Shown here in pieces: positions 48,101 to 54,226 of a DNA stretch of 64,000 nt (position 1 is the stretch's first letter; every line of letters begins with the position of its first letter). Origin of the DNA: Siphonodentalium dalli (Eukaryota; Mollusca; Scaphopoda; Gadilida; Siphonodentaliidae). The stretch lies in the NCBI GenBank assembly GCA_032622095.1, contig CP136068.1, positions 151,675,151 to 151,739,150 on the forward strand, in the 5' to 3' direction. The notes under the pieces are model-generated. The model did not search any database and was not told where the DNA came from. It was given only the letters and a program-made list of their open reading frames with translations. The translations under genes and the position numbers were made by a program.

Positions 48101-50435
48101 CAGGTGCCTGTCGCTCAGCACTAAGCATCGTGTGGTTCCAAATACACACAGAATTTGTCTGGGTTTTTTTAAAATAGTTTTATTGAGATCATCATGATTG
48201 ACTGATTGAGGGTTTAACGTCGTTTTAGCCGCTAGGAGGGATAATCGTGCACATCATAAATACAATAGTTCGCAAAAATAAAAGAACTATTGGGTTTTAC
48301 ATAGATATGTGTAGATAAATCTAGTGGATTAGACTAAGATTTGGAGGAAACCTGGTTACAAAATCTCCTTGAAGATACAGCTGTTTTAAAGAAATGTCCA
48401 GTTGTTCATATGTTCATGGCGCTATACTCGCTTATTATTCCCAGTTTAACAGAAATGTCGCTATATATCAGCTACATTTGCCCGACAGAGTGAGATTTTA
48501 AGTTGTTTATGTTAGGGTATGATTCTGTTCTAAAAATGAAAGAAATCATCTGTATCGGGCAGATGTACCGTTATCAGATGCCAATATTGGAGAATCCTGA
48601 AAAGTCATGTGATATTGACGATGTTTCTTTTATCTCAGATGAATCAGTATTTAAAGACACGGTTGGCCTTGGCGGTGGGTATCCTGTGAAAATATCTCCA
48701 CCCGTCAAAAACCGCCACAAACAGAAAGAACATCAAAATGTAGATAGACTTTGTCCGTATACAAATAAGAAATATCGCATAAACAGTATGTCGTGGTCAT
48801 TTGTTTGACCATTGTTATGTAAACAAAAGCATAAAAAGTTACTTTTCTGGTGTTTGTTTATATTATGATGGTAAACATAAAGAGCGTTATTTGTTGGTGA
48901 ATACCTGATATGGAACTAATAAAGAGCGTTTATGCCATTTGTGTGTGATTAGCCAGTAGCAATGTGCTGTCTTATGTAACACAATCGGGCTCTTGCTTAG
49001 GTAAACTATGGTAGGTCTTTATGATAACATGCTGTTTACGCGATGGTCATGGTATATATGAACGGAACTGTATGCGTTTTAATGTTTTTCTGTTTACGGT
49101 GTTTGGAACAAATATGAATATTTTCGACAATTAAGGCCGCACGTGCCTTTAAACTGCACACTGACCACTATTTTAGCAAGCATTCTATACCTTTCCATCT
49201 ATCTTGACAAATTGCATTTTTTGTTGGAAAAGATCTTGAATGGGACTCAATTGTGTTATAATACATGAGCCATTATAACATGCCATCCCCGATGGTTCAA
49301 TGTCCCTTATTTTGCAAGAATATATGTATCTCTTAAATAGAATGATAAATATACTTGTAATACTTTCTTCTATGTATCTGTTTTGCTAGCTCAGTATATG
49401 AATGCCCTGATTCCCATCCCCATATAAATATGACAGTTGAGAAGATATTATAGTTCAAGTGACCTAATTCGGTCACCATTTGTCGATGTTGTGAAAGTGA
49501 AAGCCAAAAATTCCTTAAAATTACAACTAATTATGGAGATAACTACATATCACTTTAGTGGATATCGGCGACTAAAACATTCTTATAAATGTTAGTGCCT
49601 CTCCTCTCTCCATCCATGATCCAAACGGCACCAAATATGGCGTCTTCAACCCATCGGATTTTATATCTCGTATCATTTTTAGAAGAACGTGTATGAATTT
49701 GGTGGTAATTAGTGCTAAACATATTTATCCTCTCCCATTCATGACTCGAACCGCGTCAATTTTGATATATTTAAACCACGTACTTTAGACTCCTGATATC
49801 ATGGAGATTATTATGTATACGTTTGCTGGTAATCGGCAACTAAACAAATTATTATCAAATTTAGTGCGTGCACCCCGGATCTCTCACTCAAACGGCACAA
49901 GTTTAGCGTCTTTTAGTCATACGATTAGATTCCTCGAATTGCGAAGAAGAATATGTATCAATTTGGGGGAAATCGGCGCTAAACAATATTTGTTATCTCT
50001 CCTTTCGTGTACCGCTGACTCGAACAGCGCCTCTTTTGACATCTTTAAAAGACAACATTAGATTCCTCATATCATGGAGATGATTATGGATAAGTTTGGG
50101 GGAAATAGACTACACAAATTGGTGTTGCCCTCCCCCTGTACTGCTCCTGACAACAGCTGCGTCACTTTAGAAAATTGAAACCGCAACATTATCTTCCTCG
50201 TAAACAGTTAACCGTGTAATATCCCTTTGTTGCTATCTAGATCGTCCCCGTGAATTTATATAAAACACAGACATACAGGCAGACAAGACAGACAAACATT
50301 CGCAAATATAGATGTAGATGAAGATGAGTTTTCATATATGTCATGAGAATAACAACACACATACCTCTTGATCTGTCCATTATCACATCGTATCTCCAGC
50401 TTATCCCCTGAATCGATTATACTTAGTGCGGCCAT
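12031..50435 (-). CDS. BBOX1-like: gamma-butyrobetaine dioxygenase (BBOX1)-like gene, 13 coding exons
   Basis: The 13 exons join, all with GT-AG introns and matching phases, into a 391-residue protein; human BBOX1 has 387. The family hydroxylates gamma-butyrobetaine to L-carnitine using Fe(II), 2-oxoglutarate and O2. Visible in order are the N-terminal zinc domain (WLRHQCRCEEC; C34, C36, C39 and H79), the cupin-fold core with HxD (H195-Q-D197), GGES at 221-224, the distal iron ligand H342 in LTHGRE, R354 for 2-oxoglutarate, and Y360 in GMYVSIDD. There is no targeting presequence, which favours cytosolic BBOX over mitochondrial trimethyllysine dioxygenase (TMLHE), although the two are close. 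Cage positions match as Y170, Y187 and Y360, but the usual Trp is F174. The last exon exists twice (stops at 15516 and 12031), so the 3' end is ambiguous. Family call is firm; exact substrate is inferred. Confidence 0.93.
12124..12920 (-). repeat. minisatellite, about 11 units, upstream of terminal exon A
   Basis: Units of about 65-80 bp share the pattern GACGTACATTCCCTGGAATT then ACAGTATAACGTGAAGAAAT on the plus strand. On the minus strand each unit reads like the acceptor and first codons of exon 13: a pyrimidine-poor tract, CAG, then GGAATGTACGT. The array directly abuts the genuine acceptor, and the first unit includes it. Confidence 0.9.
13355..13770. mobile_element. hairpin MITE with GC-rich ends (unit A)
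   Basis: Ends carry GACCGCACCGACCGCACC and, inverted, repeated GTGCGGTCGG. Inner inverted arms lie at 13394-13419 and 13661-13686 (around GCACTATCGTGC), with a second hairpin formed by the arms at 13421-13448 and 13478-13504. No autonomous relative is visible here. Confidence 0.7.
13831..14293. mobile_element. family-S MITE, copy A, with palindrome cassette
   Basis: Terminal inverted repeats of about 40 bp begin TGTGACCCGCCATATC and include CAGTCGTAAGTCGGGATTT. Inside are two 69-bp near-palindromes in mirrored order and a third hairpin around GGAGCCCCACACA. Flanks suggest a short TA-rich target duplication, but its length is unclear. Confidence 0.85.
15092..15097 (-). terminator. possible poly(A) signal after terminal exon B
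   Basis: Duplicate of the AATAAA hexamer at 11607, at the same distance from the stop of copy B. Confidence 0.4.
15516..15620 (-). CDS. BBOX1-like: BBOX-like terminal exon 13, proximal copy B
   Basis: Encodes GMYVSIDDLKSKLRYL and on to stop (G358-W391). It contains cage tyrosine Y360 and the SKLR segment equivalent to SRLR in human BBOX1. It is the first terminal exon met after exon 12. Acceptor TAATTTCAG. It differs from copy A by one synonymous base (CTC versus CTT in a Leu codon). An AATAAA signal lies about 420 nt past the stop. Confidence 0.92.
   Translation of the reverse strand, partial: GMYVSIDDLKSKLRYLLTSLNEKGTVKRTGGNDW
15609..16430 (-). repeat. minisatellite, about 11 units, upstream of terminal exon B
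   Basis: Copy of the 12124-12920 array. Its ninth unit is complete where that of A has lost 22 bp. Confidence 0.9.
16795..17235. mobile_element. hairpin MITE with GC-rich ends (unit B)
   Basis: Duplicate of the element at 13355. The 10-bp GTGCGGTCGG array at its right end has about two more units than in A. Confidence 0.7.
17296..17756. mobile_element. family-S MITE, copy B
   Basis: Copy of the element at 13831, carried along by the tandem duplication. Confidence 0.85.
18127..18611 (-). mobile_element. family-T TTAA MITE, copy 1
   Basis: Ends TTAAAGACACGGTTGGCC and TTAAAGGCACGTGCGGCC in inverted order with TTAA flanks; about 0.5 kb, no coding capacity. It lies in the 855-bp block present only in duplication unit B. 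Confidence 0.85.
18993..20138. other. intron 12 sequence, nothing recognised
   Basis: AT-rich, short frames only, no repeat copy found elsewhere in the window. Confidence 0.5.
20139..20539 (+). mobile_element. family-P MITE (piggyBac-like TTAA), copy 1
   Basis: Ends TTAACCCTTTACCCAACA and its inverse, flanked by TTAA. TTAA target sites with CCC-rich ends are typical of piggyBac-type transposons; no transposase is encoded. It contains palindromes at 20169-20237 and 20318-20386, which are reverse complements of one another. Confidence 0.88.
20828..20965 (+). repeat. direct repeat, 2 copies of about 44 bp
   Basis: GTTCAAATTGTATGGCGAAAG followed by CCACTCTGCGAAGTTTA occurs at about 20836 and 20920. 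Confidence 0.8.
21930..22080. repeat. G/C-run hairpin
   Basis: A G run with GTGGAAAAAAAACTGCAG on the left pairs with CTGCAGTTTTTTTCCGCTC and a run of 16 C on the right. A related G-rich block lies at 21206-21345. Confidence 0.7.
22229..22364. repeat. 136-bp hairpin element
   Basis: Perfect 38-nt outer arms starting TTATCCCATTGCTTCTTGGT, followed by a slightly mismatched inner stem around GTCAATATTCAC. It is 134 bp before exon 12's donor in gene sense order, inside intron 12. Confidence 0.9.
22528..22632 (-). CDS. BBOX1-like: BBOX-like exon 12 (distal His, 2OG Arg)
   Basis: Encodes K323-Q357. LRPGDAICMNNRRLTHGRE contains the distal iron ligand H342; the usual form is F-D-N-x-R-x-L-H-G-R. 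GGERLLQ carries R354, the 2-oxoglutarate carboxylate ligand. Acceptor AATTATAG, donor GTTAGT. The exon ends in phase 0, so either terminal exon copy can follow in frame. Confidence 0.94.
23818..23886 (-). CDS. BBOX1-like: BBOX-like exon 11
   Basis: Encodes K300-R322 (LVPEYYRASYMFAKAVV), the helix before the distal iron ligand; the family has a P-x-(F/Y)-Y-x-A-x-x-x-F pattern here. Acceptor CTTTAAAG, donor GTAAGT, phase 0 on both sides. Confidence 0.9.
24116..24515 (+). mobile_element. family-P MITE, copy 2
   Basis: Same structure as the copy at 20139, in BBOX intron 10, with TTAA on both sides and both palindromes. Confidence 0.88.
24550..25275. repeat. 26-bp satellite array with a longer variant unit
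   Basis: The main unit is ATATATCCTGACATGTATAT plus GGAAAC, with a 24-bp variant. A ~59-bp interspersed unit contains ACGACAAGTCTGCGGCTTAT and TCATCGATATGAATCGCG, giving a higher-order pattern in the left half. It lies in BBOX intron 10. Confidence 0.95.
26048..26101 (-). CDS. BBOX1-like: BBOX-like exon 10
   Basis: A 54-nt exon encoding V282-E299 (VICVNWHPGLLGPLRVDE), equivalent to the family's V-x-I-N-x-N strand. Acceptor TTTCACAG, donor GTATGT, phase 0 on both sides. Confidence 0.88.
26379..26839. mobile_element. family-S MITE, copy C
   Basis: Independent copy in BBOX intron 9, with its core in the opposite orientation to copies A and B. A broken piece of the palindrome arm (GCATTCTCTTATATATG) lies immediately left of it, so it may have landed in an older palindrome. 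Confidence 0.83.
26883..26912 (-). mobile_element. isolated Helitron 3' tip
   Basis: CTAGCAGGGTTACCCGGC is the inverse of the copy a/b Helitron terminus. Only the tip remains, next to family-S MITE copy C. Confidence 0.5.
27066..27568 (+). mobile_element. family-T TTAA MITE, copy 2
   Basis: Diverged copy (left end TTAAACATACGGTTGGCC), in BBOX intron 9. Confidence 0.82.
27771..27831 (-). CDS. BBOX1-like: BBOX-like exon 9
   Basis: A 61-nt exon encoding R261-E281 (IRKPHIMLNDQGE, matching the family pattern of hydrophobic strand, Asp and Gly). Acceptor TTTACAG, donor GTACTA. It is short and moderately conserved, but the phases on both sides force this reading. Confidence 0.88.
28428..29120. repeat. 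inverted repeat split by a family-T MITE
   Basis: The left arm has AATCAACGAATCAGCTAGTC and GGCTTAAACGAGGTTTA; the right arm has TAAACCTCGTTTAAGCC and CGACTAACTGATTCGTTGA. The MITE occupies the centre. Confidence 0.82.
28522..29022 (+). mobile_element. family-T TTAA MITE, copy 3, inside a hairpin
   Basis: Intact ends and TTAA flanks. It has inserted into the centre of an older inverted repeat whose arms lie at about 28428-28521 and 29045-29120. Confidence 0.86.
29366..29730 (+). repeat. dispersed repeat R2, copy 1
   Basis: Contains AAATAAGCAGATAATGGAGT, CATGTTAAAGAGCGTACACC and several variants of GAGTCGATAATGTGACTAAA. Type unknown. Confidence 0.75.
30000..30430. repeat. degenerate GTTTAAACTAG repeat
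   Basis: Many variants of TTTAAACTAGGTTTTA spaced 20-30 bp apart. A smaller block of the same motif lies at 32380-32480, on the other side of the GC-rich array. Confidence 0.7.
30780..32095. repeat. GC-rich minisatellite array with inversion
   Basis: Units of roughly 130-200 bp contain AAATCCTTACCGTTCTCGAA, a GGTCCATACCCCATTTTCAC box, G/C runs and GTGTTTCTATGGGATATTTG. Units left of about 31190 are in one orientation (about three) and those to the right are inverted (about six). Lies in BBOX intron 8. Confidence 0.88.
32517..32657 (-). CDS. BBOX1-like: BBOX-like exon 8
   Basis: Encodes K214-R261 with the family motif GGES followed by TFLDLFHVVNEFR, then the Pro-x2-Phe-x2-Leu-Thr segment. 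Acceptor TTTAACAG, donor GTGAGT, phase 2 out. Confidence 0.93.
33301..33466. repeat. 166-bp hairpin element
   Basis: Arms starting ATAGAACCGCATGAGTGTCT fold around a GTGCGGGACGCAGAGTCCCGCAC centre. Lies in BBOX intron 7. Confidence 0.9.
34609..34749. repeat. 48-bp tandem repeat, 3 copies
   Basis: The unit starts CAGCCCCACCCAGTAACATT. Near-identical copies lie in BBOX intron 7. Confidence 0.93.
35129..35475 (+). repeat. dispersed repeat R1, copy 2
   Basis: Same ~350-bp sequence as 4086-4435, in BBOX intron 7, 160 bp from the exon 7 donor. Confidence 0.75.
35639..35763 (-). CDS. BBOX1-like: BBOX-like exon 7 (HxD iron ligands)
   Basis: Encodes S173-L213 plus two bases of K214. It carries the iron-binding His-x-Asp (H195-Q-D197), the PPGLQFLHC segment typical of the family, Y187 of the substrate cage, and F174 where human BBOX1 has W181. 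Acceptor TTTTGCAG, donor GTAAGT. Confidence 0.94.
36723..37123 (+). mobile_element. family-P MITE, copy 3
   Basis: In BBOX intron 6, ending 39 bp from the donor of exon 6. Same orientation as copies 1, 2 and 5. Both TTAA ends and both palindromes are intact. Confidence 0.88.
37163..37207 (-). CDS. BBOX1-like: BBOX-like exon 6 (45-nt microexon-like)
   Basis: Encodes A158-K172 (AVERIGPLQDNLYGK), exactly 15 codons in phase 0 at both ends, so skipping it would keep the frame but remove Y170. Y170 corresponds to a trimethylammonium-cage tyrosine of human BBOX1 (Y177). Acceptor AATTGCAG, donor GTGAGT. MITEs of one family, in opposite orientation, occupy the introns on both sides. Confidence 0.9.
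37657..38118. mobile_element. family-S MITE, copy D
   Basis: Independent copy in BBOX intron 5, between exon 6 and the family-P MITE at 38248. Both palindromes are present with a few base changes. Confidence 0.83.
38248..38646 (-). mobile_element. family-P MITE, copy 4 (inverted, at exon 5 donor)
   Basis: Opposite orientation to copy 3. Its right TTAA (38643-38646) is part of the exon 5 donor region, GTATTAA. Confidence 0.9.
38650..38725 (-). CDS. BBOX1-like: BBOX-like exon 5
   Basis: Encodes WIQQINDYGVSLLTGVP and on to K157. The splice donor is GTATTA; the TTAA at intron positions +4 to +7 is the target-site duplication of a MITE (38248-38646). Everything in the intron beyond +7 for about 400 nt is therefore transposon. 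Confidence 0.92.
38843..39078 (-). repeat. dispersed repeat R2, copy 2 (inverted)
   Basis: Reverse-oriented and shorter copy starting CAGCCTGTTTTCCCGAAAAC, in BBOX intron 4. Confidence 0.72.
39514..39986 (+). mobile_element. family-Q TTAA MITE with single palindrome
   Basis: Ends TTAACCCTTTCAGTGCCA and TGGCACTGAACGAGTTAA, flanked by TTAA. It starts like family P but its remaining sequence differs. It contains one palindrome with a deleted centre (CCCTGTGCCAATGCATTC at 39559) plus part of the shared AT-rich core. It lies in BBOX intron 4. Confidence 0.75.
40285..40585 (+). repeat. dispersed repeat R2, copy 3
   Basis: Forward copy in BBOX intron 4, about 135 bp after the exon 4 donor in gene sense, opposing the inverted copy at 38843. 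Confidence 0.72.
40720..40778 (-). CDS. BBOX1-like: BBOX-like exon 4
   Basis: A 59-nt exon encoding S113-R132, the linker LPQSSYDEVM leading into the catalytic domain. Acceptor GATTACAG, donor GTGAGC, phase 2 out. Its continuation into exon 5 (R132, then WIQQINDYGV) matches the family's start of the TauD-like fold. Confidence 0.9.
41595..43140. repeat. dispersed repeat: two tandem copies and one inverted copy
   Basis: Copies at about 41780-42065 and 42095-42425 share AACTTTTTGGAGGGGGTGCC, TTTCCATGGCAACGGCATC and CATATAGGGTCAAGG. An inverted copy lies at about 42850-43140. It fills part of BBOX intron 3; the element type is not recognised. Confidence 0.75.
42562..42646. repeat. 85-bp hairpin
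   Basis: Arms around TTCTATTTTATACG and CGTATAAAATAGAA with GGTTGATAAATT inside. Lies in BBOX intron 3. Confidence 0.8.
43682..44624 (+). pseudogene. broken LINE ORF1 (gag-like, CCHC zinc knuckles)
   Basis: Three reading frames carry successive parts of a non-LTR retrotransposon ORF1: 43682-43770 (KTLQSIAEQLKFVKPIRSGP), about 43775-44116 (ELAPQGVTEFRRFTKTVDG) and 44052-44624. The last has three knuckles: FKYQGCGRVQDHC, with the first Cys replaced by Tyr; ARCSVSGHDHKDC; and QCSSCQGSHDSIDRSC. This pattern is known from Jockey/I-type LINE gag proteins. Frameshifts and stops make it non-functional. The 5' flank from about 43185 may belong to the same element. It lies in BBOX intron 3 on the opposite strand. 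Confidence 0.8.
44625..45225 (+). mobile_element. LINE remnant 3' part and tail
   Basis: No reverse transcriptase motif is visible, so ORF2 has been lost. The stretch ends with CTAACGGCTAAAACGACGTA and a short CAAA repeat, a 3' tail common in mollusc LINEs or SINEs (from general knowledge). Confidence 0.6.
45584..45720 (-). CDS. BBOX1-like: BBOX-like exon 3
   Basis: Encodes G67-E112, including VKITWKDSDHVG. H79 is the fourth zinc ligand and lies 40 residues after C39; the spacing is 39 in human BBOX1. Acceptor ATTGACAG, donor GTAATG, phase 0 out. Confidence 0.92.
47127..47254 (-). CDS. BBOX1-like: BBOX-like exon 2 (zinc-binding cysteines)
   Basis: Encodes R24-G67. The stretch WLRHQCRCEEC carries the C-x-C-x2-C zinc ligands (C34, C36, C39) of the BBOX/TMLHE N-terminal domain. 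The family's usual Asp-Asn before the first Cys is His-Gln here. The acceptor is TTTCACCAG, the donor GTATAT, and the phases are 2 in and 1 out. Confidence 0.92.
48198..48250 (-). mobile_element. LINE/SINE tail fragment
   Basis: GGTTTAACGTCGTTTTAGCC is the inverse of the tail at about 45170-45200. Only about 50 bp remain. Confidence 0.5.
48250..50320 (-). mobile_element. Helitron-like element, copy c, interrupted
   Basis: Reverse-oriented relative of copies a and b, with its GTTTGTCTGTCTTGTCTG-type 5' end near 50300. It is interrupted by the family-T MITE (48651-49152) and truncated at its 3' end by a LINE-tail fragment at about 48198-48250. It fills the 5' part of BBOX intron 1 up to about 45 bp from exon 1. 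Confidence 0.75.
48651..49152 (+). mobile_element. family-T TTAA MITE, copy 4, nested in a Helitron
   Basis: Intact ends and TTAA flanks. Sequence on both sides belongs to one Helitron copy (48250-50320), so this MITE is younger than that Helitron. Confidence 0.87.
50365..50435 (-). CDS. BBOX1-like: BBOX-like exon 1 (start codon)
   Basis: The ATG is at 50435 and begins MAALSIIDSGDKLEIRCDNG. The exon encodes residues 1-23 plus two bases of R24 and ends at donor GTATGT (phase 2). The start is chosen because it is the first in-frame Met, the N-terminus then matches BBOX length, and no targeting signal is needed. A non-coding 5' exon may lie upstream but cannot be placed. Confidence 0.88.
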
Positions 50436-50713
50436 GATCGCCGTACGTCAGGTCTGGCGCGAGTTGCTACAAGTTATATGCAATACAAGTTTTAGAAAGT
50501 GCAACAATGTCACGAAGATATATCAGTGAAAGCAACTGAATCAATATATGGGAATAATAACGCTCATTTGTTCAAAGCTTTTGGCCCGATGCCTTCTTTG
50601 GTTCAAACAAGTCAATTGTTTAGACATAAGGTAAACTATGCCCTGTATTATGACACTCCTGCACTTGTGATGTGACTAAATACCACCCGGACCAGCCCGG
50701 ACCTCATATGTGG

Positions 50714-50917
50714 TTAATTTAGTGGCAATAACTGGTCGGGGTATCTGGCGCCAGGGGTTAATATCAGTACTTCTGTTCGGCCGTGACCCCCGTCCGTCTG
50801 TGCGTGGATGGCTTTCCATGACAACCCCGCACTGTTATGACCACTAAAATCACCATATCCACCACCGTAGGGGGGCGGTCCCGGCTGGTTCGGGCGGTAT
50901 CCAGTCACACCTTGCAC
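50714..50917 (-). CDS. possible Pro/Gly-rich exon or small ORF upstream of BBOX
   Basis: A minus-strand frame of 67 codons in a locally GC-rich stretch 280 bp upstream of the BBOX start codon. It has a low-complexity segment (NQPGPPPYGGGYGDF) then ordinary sequence to a stop. It could be a remnant of another gene, a small upstream frame in the BBOX leader, or chance in GC-rich promoter DNA. No family recognised. Confidence 0.25.
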   Translation of the reverse strand: MQGVTGYRPNQPGPPPYGGGYGDFSGHNSAGLSWKAIHAQTDGGHGRTEVLILTPGARYPDQLLPLN

Positions 50918-51178
50918 TTGTAAACAACTTCGAGATAATGAAACGAGATTTCGGCGGTTCGCTCGCGTGGCAATATGTGTGCGCGTCTGGACATGTTGTC
51001 GCTTTCGGTGGTGTCCTCATTTGGCGGGTTCCACCACCGCCCAATTCTATGTTGGCCCTACAGCAATTCTATGTTGGCCCTACAGCAGTATTCCAGCCAT
51101 AGAAGCAAGTATGTGCTGTGTCGTAACATTCAAGGTGTAACGTTAAGAATATTTAACAATCAGTCGAGTTCCATGTGA

Positions 51179-51555
51179 AACAAAATATACAACATATCCT
51201 CTCGCAAATACGCAACTAATCGACCTATATTGTGAAATAGGTACATAATGTGATTATTTGATTATGAAATAAGCAGATAATGGAGTCATAGCCGTTATTT
51301 CGTTTCATGGCGCGGGCTACAGTGAAAACACATGTTAAAGAGCGTACACCTGAAAAGTCGTAGTTTGGCTTCTTTTTCTCGTTGTACGCAAATATTCTGC
51401 TTAGAATCGTCTCATTGTGAGTCGATGATGTGACTAAAATTCTCTCATTTTCAGCACATTATCGACTCACAACTGGACGATCTAAGCATATTATCTACCT
51501 AAAATAAGTTTATTATAAGCAGATAATGGGCTGATTTTAGGGATCACTGGCTGAA
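51179..51555 (+). repeat. dispersed repeat R2, copy 4
   Basis: Forward copy matching 29366-29730 over its full length, just left of the perfect hairpin at 51710. Confidence 0.75.
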
Positions 51556-51709
51556 ATATAACTTGTAAAGCTGAATTACATTTATATAATTGTGTGTGAT
51601 ACATTTTGACTCGGGAGTATATGTAAGTGATACAGAACGCAAGGAAAATATGTGATATTTGAAACTGCATGACGATAAGCATGCATATCACTGCGAACGT
51701 GCAAGATGT

Positions 51710-51811
51710 TCCCTTGACCCCTGCATTAGTGTATTCTCAGATAAGGCAACATTTGGACTCCCTACCAAATGTTGCCTTATCTGAGAATACACTAATGCAG
51801 GGGTCAAGGGA
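51710..51811. repeat. perfect 47-nt inverted repeat, 8-nt loop
   Basis: Arms 51710-51756 and 51765-51811 are exact complements, starting TCCCTTGACCCCTGCATTAG; the loop is ACTCCCTA. No other copy is in the window. It may be a very young hairpin transposon or a small-RNA hairpin. It lies about 1.3 kb upstream of the BBOX start codon. Confidence 0.95.
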
Positions 51812-52194
51812 GCTTAGTCTTCGCGAAAACAAACAAATAGTTAATGCAGTACAGACATATATTATGAAAACAAAAAGATTTCCATGATCTGTATGGGTAA
51901 CAAATTGCTTTGGATTCCGACCGCGTTATGTGGCAGCACGATGTTCCCCATTATATATGTAGTACTAAATGTCTTCCGATAACGATTATTTTGTAAGTTA
52001 CTTACTTGTCACTATCCTGTATATACGTGAAATGATTATACATGAAGAATGCAGCGATATTCACAGTGAACCCCATTGAAATAGGAATTGGCCATTGCGA
52101 TTGACCCCCTCCCATGGAGCCTGACGCATGCATATTACTACGAGCATAATTTTCATCACGCAGCAACTAAATTATTGAAAACTCTGCCCCTCCA

Positions 52195-52232
52195 CTTTCT
52201 CACTCTCTCTCATTCTCTCTCTCTCTTTCTCA

Positions 52233-52277
<45 letters not shown>

Positions 52278-52290
52278 CCTCTCTCTCTGC
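52195..52290. repeat. (CT)n-rich microsatellite
   Basis: Pyrimidine tract of CT dinucleotides with TT and CATT interruptions. Confidence 0.93.
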
Positions 52291-52299
52291 CCCCTGCTA

Positions 52300-54226
52300 T
52301 CCCTAACACTATCTTCCCGCTGTTTCCATCCCCAACTCAAACTTAGTTACTTCTCCTTTAAAAAACATTATTTATATCCTTTCCCGTCTGATCGATACCC
52401 CTCCCTCACTTATTGAGGAAGGGGCATGTCGCCAAAGAGGAGAAGACTTCATATAAGCCCTCGGGCTTGTTGTCTGATCCTCATTTCCATACATTTATCT
52501 CTTATATGTTATATATTTATGTCACTTGTGTATTATGTGTATTATGTTTGGATTTGGAAATAAAACTATGTTTACACTAAGATGTTACAGACAAATACGT
52601 AATTGAAAGTATTCCCCTTGGCATTTGTTTGGTAAACTCGAGTCAGTATAAAACTAATTACGGCTGCTGAATGGAGTATAATTTGGCAGATCTTGTTAAT
52701 TCAAGCCCTATACAGTGAACTAGTAATATAGCTACAATGAACAAAGGAACTCGTGTTTCACTGTATCTATGAGGCTTCGGTAATGCTCCGCTATATAGTG
52801 GGGAAGCATATACTATAAAGTATTACTAATAAGAATCCCATAATAAGAAAGCACGCTGGCGATAAGGGTTCAAATCCACATGTTTCATCGTGGACGTTGT
52901 AATTCGAAATATTTAACTGGTCGAGTAGCCAATTACTCGCCGATGGTCGGCGGTTTGCAGCACATGGTTTTTCGAGTTTATCAGCCATTGAAATCACTGT
53001 TAGATTAGCCGTAAGTGTGCTGATTTCCTCCAACACTAAAACTGGCAAATGTCGTGATATTGCATTAGCAGGTTTGGCGCTGGACGAAAATTTTCTCTTG
53101 CCAAAACTTTTGCCAAATGAAATTATTTTTTGCCAAATATAATTGCGCGTATAATTTGGGGAAATTATCGTGTTTTTATCTTTGTTAAAAACTAATCACA
53201 GACAAAGGTAAAATGAGCTACTAGAAAAGCAAGTTAGTATTATTAATAAATATCAAAGTAGCAATACAAATCTAAGCGACACCTGCATGGAAACTATGTT
53301 TAGTGTTGCTACACAGTCATTAAGCATACCGTACATATTATTTCGCCTTTTATTACTGCTGAAATCAACGAGCCATAAATTAATCCGTCATCATTCGCAA
53401 TCGGCTGATTAACCTATTGTCTTATACTCGCTGGTAATATGTGCTATCTAATGTCGCCATTAATATGTATCGTTACAGTGACTGCATGCGTCTATAATCC
53501 AAACGGACAAAGGGAGGATTAACTGTCAAAACAAATTAATAATTACCTTTTGCGGCATCTACATTGAGATCATTTTACAAAGTACTTAAAACAGCTCAAG
53601 GAAACATTAACAGAACATCATTTTTTCCGTCTCACATTTTAACCACGGTCGATTAGCTGTTTGATGAAAGTTTGACTATGACAGAAAGATGGGATTACCA
53701 TTTTGTGAAAACTAAAGAAGATTGTATATAACTGTCAACATAACACTACTGACTACGCTACATGTAAATTGATAGATTTCTTGTTTTGGTTTCTCATTGT
53801 ATTGTCATTAATTCGGTACATGTAACGAATAACACACGTTCGATGATGTTTTATGACTAGATAGTTCACATCCCATAATTGAAAACTCAGTTGCCAAAAT
53901 TTTGCCAAATGAAAATATTTTTTGCCAAATGAAAATACTTTTTGCCATTGGCAAATTTGGCAAGTGGCAGTGCGAACCCTGGGCATTAGTTGCTGAAAAC
54001 GACATTAAACCCCAAGCAATCAACCATAAGAAAGCACATGCAACGTGTAGTACTGCGATTATAGTACTCGAAATTATACCGTTCTGCTAATCATACATGT
54101 GGTATGTTTATATTATTTGACCTCTTCATAATGACACACATTTTGTATACAACTCATTTGTTGCCCCGATGGAGGACCCAGATCGAAAGATTTGCACGAA
54201 TGAGCGTCGTGATTCCATGATTTGGA
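52300..54226. other. no supported gene
   Basis: An 85-codon minus-strand frame at 52791-53048 has no recognisable domain. A small inverted pair with CCCCTCCCTCACTTATTGAG lies near 52400. Confidence 0.5.
53041..53160 (+). repeat. TTTGCCAAAT-type repeat, copy 1
   Basis: Clustered TTTTGCCAAATGAAAT motifs; a second cluster lies at about 53890-53990. Confidence 0.6.

Noticed and set aside
52850-52880. GGGTTCAAATCC resembling a tRNA B box
   Set aside because: Flanks cannot form acceptor and anticodon stems.
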